Shown: positions 14,609 to 20,614 of the stretch, one piece after another | Layout of the letters: each line of letters begins with the position of its first letter | How positions within the stretch are numbered: the stretch's first letter is position 1 | The notes under the pieces: model-generated | The model's input: only the letters and a program-made list of their open reading frames with translations | What the model was told of the DNA's origin: nothing | Databases searched by the model: none | From: JAEXNA01 sp050486105 | Lineage (GTDB): Bacteria > Vulcanimicrobiota > Xenobia > Xenobiales > JADMJV01 | Reading direction: 5' to 3' | Assembly: GCA_050486105.1 (NCBI GenBank) | Contig: JBJHCR010000083.1 | Span: 1 to 20,614 of the forward strand | DNA: 20,614 nucleotides | Translations under genes and position numbers: made by a program

Positions 14609-16699
14609 GTGAGTAAAGCTCTTTTCGGCCGAACGATTGTCCGGACTCGAGGCATCGCCCTGGTCACAACCCTAATGATTCTTTTTTTCTTGCTGGTCTT
14701 GACCGGAGCACTGGTGCAGACTCAGAGCGGGGTTTTTGCTACCGCACGCACCTCTGATGCTCAGATGAGGTCCAGAGAAGCTTGTCGCAGCATCTACGAT
14801 TATTGCCTCTATCAAATTGAACATCATCGAGACTGGGGCAAAGGAGGATTCCAAAGCCTGGAAGACCTAGACCCAGTTCGCAGTTCCACCGGGAGCACAG
14901 CCCACCTTGGCGACCGTATCGCTCTCAATAAGGCTGACGGGAACCGATTTTATGGCTACCTACCCGAACTCAATGCCAGCTTCAGGGTAGAGGTGATCAA
15001 CGCCTTGACTTCGCCGGGAACGGTAAGCGGAACCCCTCCAGAACACATCACTCTGTCCATTGCTGCCTGGAGTGGAAAGTCTGAGGCACCAAACCAATCT
15101 ACTATGCAGTCCGCTAGAGCCACGCTCCGTTTGGCCCCCCTCTACGACGCCTCTATCCTGACCCGGGGAGACCTGAGAATCGACTCCAACCATCTCTTCA
15201 TCTCAAGCAAGGATGGCCTGAGGAATGAACTCCGAGCTGAAGGGGACGCCTCTCTTCCCGGCTTAACTTCTGGACACACCAAATTCACGGACTACCACCC
15301 TGACCTGCTCAGCGCCGCAGTGACTCCCGCTGACGTGGAAGTTACCGGCACAGGACTGCTGTGGTCTGGAGCAGACATCAAAGAAAACAACGTCACTCTA
15401 GAGCAAGAAGAATTGGCACTAGCGGCTCGAAGCGCCGGAGCTCGGATGGTCAACGAAGCCACTAACCGCCTGGACGTCTACGACCTTCAGCCCGAAAACA
15501 TTCCCCAGCCGGAGTCGAGCGAACTGAACGCCGACGTCATCGTTCCTCCAGGAGAATTCCGATTCACCAAAGCCATGATGAAGATTTCTTTCCAGGAGAA
15601 AATCGTCAGCTCCGACGGCTTCGGGGGAACCACGGTATCCTGGCACAATCGAGAGGTCCAAAGACCATACGATATTCTTGAGTACCACCCCCCGGATTCA
15701 AACGATGAGCCCACCCAGAACGTCGCCGCCCCATTTAGGGGGGACCCGGAAATGTTAGAGGTGAGGAATGTGCAGATGGAACTCATCTCCGAGAGCTCGG
15801 AGGAGATGGAGATTCCTACCGACCCCAGCGACCCCCTCGATCCGACTGACCCCGGGGTGACCATCGATCCGGGAATCGACCCCGATCCCTATCCCTACCC
15901 TGACCCTGAGTCCGAAACGGAGCCCCCCCCTCTGATGGTTGCCGATCGAGTGGCCTTAAGGGATCCCGGGTCATCGGCCTTGGAATCGGGGATTGCCCGC
16001 CTGGACTCGGGGCAATCAAGCCCGGTGTATTTCGACATGAACAGTCAGGCCTTACAGGTTCAAAGCAAGACCAGAATCAGACCAAAAGATCTTGAAGGTG
16101 GAGACCCCAGCGGTTTTCATATCACTTCCAAAGCTGGTGTGGGGAATCGAAGACCTAACGAACCAACTTTCAGCCTGGGAGCAGAGGGCAATGATGTGAT
16201 CATCGAAGCCGAAGGGGACATCACTCTTGGAGCAGGACTCGTATCTGGCTTAGGCACGGTGATCTCCAAGCAAGGGAACGTGAACATCCAGTCCCGATTC
16301 AACGAGATCGAGTGGGTCCAAGAGGAACGTCACGGCCGAATGGAATGGGTAGCCCGCAAGCGAGTGGTCAGGGTCGATCCCCACGAGAATTACGAAGGTC
16401 TGGTGGTTTACGCCGGTCAAGATGTCAATATTTCAAGTGTGAGCAATGTTGATTGGCAGTTTCGAGGATTCATCTATGCCCGAAGAAACTTCAATTTCGA
16501 TGTTGGAGGCAATAAGGCACTCTTTTTTGGGTCGGTGATCGCCGGCAAAGACAGCTCCAATGAAGTCGACGCCAGTATGCAAATCACCAATGGGGATCGC
16601 CTAGCTTTCGTCTACGATCCCGAGTACCTAAAGCTGATGACCAAGGCTCTCCCGAATAACTGGACTCGAGTAGAGCGACTCATCTGGTCGGAGTCTTGA
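14609..16699 (+). CDS. Large PilX-like pilus-associated protein with beta-rich C-terminal domain
   Basis: This 696-residue protein has an N-terminal segment RTRGIALVTTLMILFFLLVL (about 12-31) followed by a polar helix with SREACRSIYDYCLYQIEHH. That is the layout of PilX N-terminal domains, where Glu5 is absent. PilX proteins are usually under 250 residues, so this one is greatly enlarged. The middle contains TRGDLRIDSNHLFISSKDGL, a beta-strand-like block. Residues about 405-440 are an Asp/Pro repeat tract (PTDPSDPLDPTDP, DPDPYPYPDPE). The C-terminal 180 residues read like stacked beta turns (GAEGNDVIIEAEGDITLGAG, GNVNIQSRF, GLVVYAGQDVNISS, FRGFIYARRNFNF), reminiscent of beta-helix or bactofilin-like folds. 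The start is GTG 14609, probably leaderless. It may be a pilus-tip adhesin or a surface protein. Confidence 0.7.
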   Translation: MSKALFGRTIVRTRGIALVTTLMILFFLLVLTGALVQTQSGVFATARTSDAQMRSREACRSIYDYCLYQIEHHRDWGKGGFQSLEDLDPVRSSTGSTAHLGDRIALNKADGNRFYGYLPELNASFRVEVINALTSPGTVSGTPPEHITLSIAAWSGKSEAPNQSTMQSARATLRLAPLYDASILTRGDLRIDSNHLFISSKDGLRNELRAEGDASLPGLTSGHTKFTDYHPDLLSAAVTPADVEVTGTGLLWSGADIKENNVTLEQEELALAARSAGARMVNEATNRLDVYDLQPENIPQPESSELNADVIVPPGEFRFTKAMMKISFQEKIVSSDGFGGTTVSWHNREVQRPYDILEYHPPDSNDEPTQNVAAPFRGDPEMLEVRNVQMELISESSEEMEIPTDPSDPLDPTDPGVTIDPGIDPDPYPYPDPESETEPPPLMVADRVALRDPGSSALESGIARLDSGQSSPVYFDMNSQALQVQSKTRIRPKDLEGGDPSGFHITSKAGVGNRRPNEPTFSLGAEGNDVIIEAEGDITLGAGLVSGLGTVISKQGNVNIQSRFNEIEWVQEERHGRMEWVARKRVVRVDPHENYEGLVVYAGQDVNISSVSNVDWQFRGFIYARRNFNFDVGGNKALFFGSVIAGKDSSNEVDASMQITNGDRLAFVYDPEYLKLMTKALPNNWTRVERLIWSES

Positions 16700-16710
16700 G
16701 GACCTGAGCG

Positions 16711-18000
16711 CTATCTGACATTCTTCCAGCGTTGGAAGACTTGCTGAGCCTGGAGCGGACCCCGGTGCCCGAACATGGGATTGGTGTCCTCAGCTAATTC
16801 GTCGGCAATCTGTACGGCAATGAAATGAGGGCTGACATCTGCTTTCTTGGCTTTGGCCAGAACCTCTCCAGTCAAAGCGTAGACCCCTCCTGACCACTCC
16901 TTGCCAAGGTGGCGAAGAATCGCCGGGTCATCGCTGAGCCAACCTGTGGGTTCATCGGCGCAGCCTACGATTCCCATACGGTTGACCAAAAAGTCCGGAG
17001 CATAGAGAATATTGCGCCGTACCAGGGCCTGCCCATCGCGTTCCGGATCGGCCAATTGATTATTGGCCGCACCGCAGATGGCCTTAGTGCGCAGACGGGG
17101 AATGCTCTTTTCATTCAAGATTCCACCGAGGGCACAGGGTACCAGGATGTCACAAGCTTCTTCCAAGACAGTCTCCGCACCACTGCAAGAGACTTCAACT
17201 CCAGGAAACTCTCGAGAAACCTTCAAGCAACGCTCATCCTTGATGTCGAAGGCCTTGACCTTAGCCCCTGTCTCTACCAATTGTCGAAGCAGGTGAAACC
17301 CGACTTCACCGAGGCCCTGAAGCACGAAGGTTAAGGATTCCCAAGGGGGTGAGTCCAAATGCTCACGCACCGCTTCAATACCCCGAAACACTCCAATGGA
17401 AGTCATCCGAGAAGGGTCGCCACTGCCTCCGTATTCGGGGGGGATGCAGGTGATAAATCGCGTGGTTCGATACATTTCAGCGATATCCTCAGGATGAATC
17501 CCGACATCCTTAGCGGTGAAATAGTATCCTTGAAGATTGGAAACGAACCGACCATACTGTCGGAAGAGACGTCCCCGGTGAAACAGACTCAAGCGCCCTA
17601 TATCGTGCACCAGACCTTTGCCTCCGCCCCACCAAAGCTGTGCTAAGGCGTTCTTCTGGGTCATACCCCGTGATAAACGAAGCCCGTCTCGGAAAAAACT
17701 CTCCAGATTGGGATAGCTCCAAGCCCTAGTGCCCCCGGCGGCCGGTCCACGGCAAGTCTTGTGCACGAAAGCGGCCATGAGCTTGCCGGAACTCGGAGCC
17801 ACCTGCAAGAAAATGGCTTCATGGTCAGCGAAGTCTGAGAGGGCCTCCACTTCTCGGCAGAGCTCCTCGAAGCCCGACAGGGATGCTTTCAGCCTTCCGC
17901 CATCGCGCACCAGAGCCAATCGACCTCCACGGTAGATCAGCAGTTGGGTAAAAAGGTTGACGTCTAGGTTTAATCTTGGAGCCTGTGTACTAACAATCAT
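16711..18000 (-). CDS. Glu/Leu/Phe/Val dehydrogenase family enzyme
   Basis: This 429-residue oxidoreductase would deaminate an amino acid with NAD(P)+. Motifs in order are GPAAGGTR at 85-92, MTQKNALAQLWWGGGKG at 113-129 (substrate Lys116 and catalytic Lys128), TAKDVGIHPEDIAEMYRTT (catalytic Asp165), GDPSRMTSIGVFRGI, and the dinucleotide loop LQGLGEVG at about 227-234. ICGAANNQLAD and YAPDFLVNRMGIVG follow. The pattern is closest to leucine/phenylalanine dehydrogenases, with about 60 extra N-terminal residues; substrate is not deducible. ATG 18000 has no SD; TACACT at 18014-18009 eight bases upstream could be a leaderless -10. The gene converges on the PilX-like gene with 11 bases between stops and no terminator. 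An insertion sequence end lies only 20 bases upstream. Confidence 0.88.
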   Translation of the reverse strand: MIVSTQAPRLNLDVNLFTQLLIYRGGRLALVRDGGRLKASLSGFEELCREVEALSDFADHEAIFLQVAPSSGKLMAAFVHKTCRGPAAGGTRAWSYPNLESFFRDGLRLSRGMTQKNALAQLWWGGGKGLVHDIGRLSLFHRGRLFRQYGRFVSNLQGYYFTAKDVGIHPEDIAEMYRTTRFITCIPPEYGGSGDPSRMTSIGVFRGIEAVREHLDSPPWESLTFVLQGLGEVGFHLLRQLVETGAKVKAFDIKDERCLKVSREFPGVEVSCSGAETVLEEACDILVPCALGGILNEKSIPRLRTKAICGAANNQLADPERDGQALVRRNILYAPDFLVNRMGIVGCADEPTGWLSDDPAILRHLGKEWSGGVYALTGEVLAKAKKADVSPHFIAVQIADELAEDTNPMFGHRGPLQAQQVFQRWKNVR

Positions 18001-18020
18001 CTCAAAAGAGTGTATTCCCC

Positions 18021-18039
18021 AGAGGCTGTGCGTCGAATC
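18021..18039 (+). repeat. Terminal inverted repeat, left
   Basis: AGAGGCTGTGCGTCGAATC is an exact reverse complement of 18299-18317. It ends 20 bases from the start codon of the dehydrogenase at 18000. Confidence 0.85.
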
Positions 18040-18137
18040 GCCCCGAGTCCAAACGACGCAATTTTTTCGTCAGAGGAATTGCAAATTCGAAGGATCTGGT
18101 CCGGAATAACTTTCTATTTTCGGTTGTCGAGGCGCCC

Positions 18138-18202
18138 CCCTGGCAAGGCGGTTCGAGCGACTAGTATCGAGAATACTTAAGCGAGAACCAACGCTGCCAG
18201 GG
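18138..18202. repeat. Extended imperfect hairpin next to the assembly gap
   Basis: Three nested paired blocks are visible: CCCTGGCA (18138-18145) with TGCCAGGG (18195-18202), GGTTC (18150-18154) with GAACC (18185-18189), and AGTAT (18163-18167) with ATACT (18173-18177) around CGAGA. It lies inside the element near the presumed 3' end of the transposase. The right arm stops at the first N. CCCCTGGC occurs again at 18261-18268. Confidence 0.6.
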
Positions 18203-18212
18203 NNNNNNNNNN
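18203..18212. other. Assembly gap (10 N)
   Basis: Ten unknown bases. The round number indicates a scaffolding placeholder of unknown true length. Adjacency of the genes on either side depends on this join. Confidence 0.99.
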
Positions 18213-18231
18213 GACCATATCCTAAGCTCAT
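18213..18231 (-). CDS. Putative transposase start, cut by the gap
   Basis: On the minus strand ATG 18231-18229 is followed by codons for Ser-Leu-Gly-Tyr-Gly before the N run. AAAGG at 18242-18238 is a reasonably spaced SD. About 85 bases separate it from the terminal repeat, normal for an insertion-sequence leader. Too short to identify a family. Confidence 0.35.
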
Positions 18232-18298
18232 TGTGTACCTTTTTGTATGATTTTTCGGTTCCCCTGGCGGAAAAAGGGCGAGTTTGGCGATGTGGGTT

Positions 18299-18317
18299 GA
18301 TTCGACGCACAGCCTCT
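18299..18317 (-). repeat. Terminal inverted repeat, right
   Basis: Exact partner of 18021-18039. Its outermost two bases supply the AG of the TAG stop codon (18318-18316) of the ATPase gene to its right. Confidence 0.85.
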
Positions 18318-20613
18318 AGCCAGACTTCTTTGAACCTTTGGCAGCACGAAGCGGTCTTAGGGCACTAAGGATGTCTTCCATGTCTTCGGCCTGACGCAAA
18401 GCATCGAAAGCCTCCACCAGTCGCCCATCAAGGAGGATGGTCTTGGAGTTCGGCCCCCTCACCAATTCAGCCACTTGGCGCAGAGCGGGAACTACTCTAG
18501 CCGACCAATCTGGTTGTTGGGGAACCTCCGGAGGGGGGGCGGACGGAGGAGCCGGTGGCGGGAAAGTTGGTGCATCCAAGAGGGGATTCCCAGTGGCCCC
18601 CGGCGGCATGGACAGGGAGCCTGCAGAAATAGGGATTGGAGGGCCCGCAGGAGGTGCTGGTGCTGCCGTTACGGTAACCGGGCGTTCAGCAAGTTTTCCC
18701 AAGGCCTCCTGCAGGCCTTCCAGATACTGTCCAAATTCTGCCCCGAAAGCAGGTTGAGTGGGCATTGCTGGAGCCTGAACCTCGACTCGAGAGGTCTCAC
18801 TGGCCTTGACAATGGACTTTTGAATCTCCTCGAGACGCTCGGTGATCACCGCTAATACGTTGGTGACCCTGACGGTGGGATCACTCTCGTCCCCGGTCAT
18901 CAAGTTTCTGGCAAAGCCCCGCTTGATGTCATCCCAGCGGGCCTTCTGGGTGTCAGTCATGGTCCCACGAATCTCGGCCAGCTTCAACAAGTTCTGCTCT
19001 GCTCCGGAGGTTAAAGTCTGAGACTCCCCTTGGTAGTGATCAACGATCAGGTTCTCCAACTCCTGATCATTCATGACCGGGACCACCTTCTCGGCTAGCT
19101 TACACATGTTTCGATAACTTCCCTGAAGCTTGAAGGGAGGTTCGGTGCGGTACTTGTCATCGGTGCTGGCACTCCGAATGTATTCTTGGTTGACCCGAAG
19201 CACGGTCTTCCGCACGGTGAAGAGTTTCTTTAGAACTGTTACGATCTCGTCCCCTTCGGCGGCACTATAGTTATGCTTCATCTCGCTGAGGGGAATAGGT
19301 GTACCTTCAGCCATCTGAAAGAACTTATAGAGGTCAGATTGCTCACGTCCAGCCAACGGGGCAAGGGTGGGATTGCTGGTGAGTGCGTTCTCGATGTAGG
19401 ACTGCTCGAAGACCTCTTCTTTGCCTGAAAGGATGTCGCCCAGGTTGTAAGTATCGGCTCGGTTCGCCAACATGTCAGGAATCTGAAATCGGCTCCCCGT
19501 CTCGGTGTAGGGATTTCCAGCCATGATAATGCAGAACCGCTTGCCTTTGAGGTCGTAGGTCTTGGTCCGCCCTCGCCAGACCCCTTCGATCCGCCTCTGC
19601 CCATCGCAGAGCGAGATGAACTTCTGCAGAAACTCAGGGTCGCAGTGCTGAATATCGTCGAGATAGAGCATGACGTTGTTCCCCATCTCAAGTCCAAAGT
19701 TCACCTTCTCCACTTCTTGGGCTGCGGTGGCATTGTTCGCTTCGGCCGGGTCCAAGGAAGTCACCGTATGCCCGAGTGCCGGTCCATTCACCTTAACGAA
19801 GATGAGCCCCAGGCGACTGGCTACGTACTCCATGAGAGTAGTCTTACCGTAACCGGGAGGGGAAATCAAAAGCAGCATTCCGCTCTGGTCGGTGCGCTTA
19901 TTTTCACCGACGCTCCCCATCTGTTTGGCCAAATTGTCCCCGATCAGCGGCAAGTACATCTCGTTGATCAAGCGATTGCGAACAAACGAACTCATGACCT
20001 TGGGAGCAAACTCATCCAAGCGAAGGCGATAGCGCTCTTCTTCCAAGACCTCGTGCCGAGATTTTTGGTACTCGCGGTAGGCCGGAACATGGTAGTGACG
20101 AAAAGCCGTCAAGCGACCCAAGAATTCGTCAAGCCGAATCTCTAAATTGCCGTTTGCCACTTTCGCGTGCTGCCCCAAGAGCCCCTCGGCCTTACCAGTG
20201 GTGACGCTGCTGGAAACTTCTCGGTCCAGAATCCCGTCGGTCATCAACATGATGGCAGCTTCTTCTTGAACTAATAAGGCGCGCGCCAGGGACGTCTCTT
20301 TGCCTTTGCTGAGACTCTCGACGAAACTCCGAATCCAGGTTCGGCACAAGTCGTACTGGCGCTCTACCTGGCCCTTTAGACCCTCAAGGTGAGAGCGAAA
20401 AACATCCCCGTGCTGATTGCGGTCCAGAGATCCTAGGAACCCATTCTTGACCCGAGCTGCGTCACCGCTGGTGATAATCCTCAAGGGAGCGGTGCCCAGT
20501 TCGGCGATGAGATACTCGGCAGCCTGATCCGCCTCGGGCTCTGTCAAAGCGAAATTTTTGCTCTGACAAAACTCAAAGATTCGACCGGCCACCTCCTTGC
20601 GAAAGACCTCGGA
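18316..20613 (-). CDS. DUF3686-type large AAA ATPase, C-terminal part (5' beyond window)
   Basis: The frame is open to the right edge (SEVFRKEVAGRIFEF), so the gene starts outside; GTG 20592 abuts AAGGAG and is not a credible start. At least 765 residues are visible. A helical region of about 230 residues precedes Walker A PPGYGKTT (19860-19837). Walker B VMLYLDDIQ follows near 19665, and sensor-like IIMAGNPYTETG near 19515. GSYRNMCKLAEKVVPVMN and LTSGAEQNLLKLAEIRG then follow, which I know from long bacterial AAA proteins with DUF3686, often labelled DNA repair ATPase. The last 140 residues are a Pro/Ala-rich linker and a small helical end, ARVVPALRQVAELV to KGSKKSG. Function is unproven in the family. 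The stop codon is completed by the insertion-sequence end, so the original C-terminus may have been longer. Confidence 0.75.
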   Translation of the reverse strand, partial: SEVFRKEVAGRIFEFCQSKNFALTEPEADQAAEYLIAELGTAPLRIITSGDAARVKNGFLGSLDRNQHGDVFRSHLEGLKGQVERQYDLCRTWIRSFVESLSKGKETSLARALLVQEEAAIMLMTDGILDREVSSSVTTGKAEGLLGQHAKVANGNLEIRLDEFLGRLTAFRHYHVPAYREYQKSRHEVLEEERYRLRLDEFAPKVMSSFVRNRLINEMYLPLIGDNLAKQMGSVGENKRTDQSGMLLLISPPGYGKTTLMEYVASRLGLIFVKVNGPALGHTVTSLDPAEANNATAAQEVEKVNFGLEMGNNVMLYLDDIQHCDPEFLQKFISLCDGQRRIEGVWRGRTKTYDLKGKRFCIIMAGNPYTETGSRFQIPDMLANRADTYNLGDILSGKEEVFEQSYIENALTSNPTLAPLAGREQSDLYKFFQMAEGTPIPLSEMKHNYSAAEGDEIVTVLKKLFTVRKTVLRVNQEYIRSASTDDKYRTEPPFKLQGSYRNMCKLAEKVVPVMNDQELENLIVDHYQGESQTLTSGAEQNLLKLAEIRGTMTDTQKARWDDIKRGFARNLMTGDESDPTVRVTNVLAVITERLEEIQKSIVKASETSRVEVQAPAMPTQPAFGAEFGQYLEGLQEALGKLAERPVTVTAAPAPPAGPPIPISAGSLSMPPGATGNPLLDAPTFPPPAPPSAPPPEVPQQPDWSARVVPALRQVAELVRGPNSKTILLDGRLVEAFDALRQAEDMEDILSALRPLRAAKGSKKSG

Positions 20614-20614
20614 G

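Larger units (their letters stand above)
18021..18317 (-). mobile_element. Insertion sequence with unresolved interior (collapsed at an assembly gap)
   Basis: Perfect 19-base inverted repeats AGAGGCTGTGCGTCGAATC bound the segment at 18021-18039 and 18299-18317, and a run of ten N (18203-18212) lies between. Inside the right end, the minus strand reads AAAGG, six bases, then ATG (18231) followed by six open codons running into the gap, as expected for a transposase start. Multi-copy insertion sequences commonly break short-read assemblies exactly like this, so I infer the real element is longer than the 297 bases shown. No target-site duplication is visible (left flank ends ATTCCCC, right flank begins AGCCAGA). 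A MITE with a small gap is the alternative. The family is not recognised. Confidence 0.7.

Overview
The window comes from a diderm bacterium of moderately high GC content. An outer-membrane porin, a lipoprotein and type IV pilus minor-pilin genes all point to two membranes. No gene fixes the phylum. The order ispE, nucleotidyltransferase, ridA recalls the ispE-purR-yabJ-spoVG neighbourhood of many Terrabacteria. A deep-branching diderm lineage such as Armatimonadota or Vulcanimicrobiota/Eremiobacterota is a weak guess. A 10-N scaffold gap (18203-18212) shows this is a draft or metagenome-type assembly, and the order across it is not proven.

Layout. (1) Bases 2-523 are the 3' end of a porin. 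(2) Bases 677-5816 are a tightly packed forward operon of five genes with 4-8 base overlaps: an exported DUF3857/transglutaminase-like protein that has lost catalytic residues, ispE, a MobA-like nucleotidyltransferase, ridA, and an unusual protein that I read as a decayed EF-G-like GTPase. (3) Bases 5891-7339 encode a lipoprotein with a Gly/Thr-rich tether and a propeller-like domain. It is preceded by a hairpin that can compete for its ribosome binding site and followed by a strong terminator. (4) Bases 7609-8139 are a single-gene unit for an unrecognised 176-residue protein, ended by a bidirectional terminator. (5) Bases 8218-10433 (minus) are a cysteine desulfurase-mnmA pair for tRNA 2-thiolation, driven by a clear sigma70-type promoter. 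(6) Divergently, 10648-13193 hold a PycTM-like membrane protein with a leaderless promoter, a COG2509 FAD dehydrogenase and a double zinc-ribbon protein. (7) Bases 13308-16699 are minor pilin-like genes in the order PilV-, PilW-, PilX-like. (8) On the minus strand, 16711-18000 is a Glu/Leu/Phe/Val dehydrogenase and 18316 to the right edge is a large DUF3686-type AAA ATPase. Between them lies what looks like an insertion sequence with perfect 19-base terminal inverted repeats, whose transposase is hidden in the assembly gap.

Most of the window is core metabolism and cell-surface biology: isoprenoid synthesis, imine detoxification, tRNA thiolation and pili. The parts most worth a second look are the decayed EF-G-like protein in the ispE operon, the PycTM-like protein without a neighbouring cyclase, the unresolved insertion sequence that supplies the ATPase stop codon, several apparently leaderless genes, and the hairpin/SD switch at 5856-5886.
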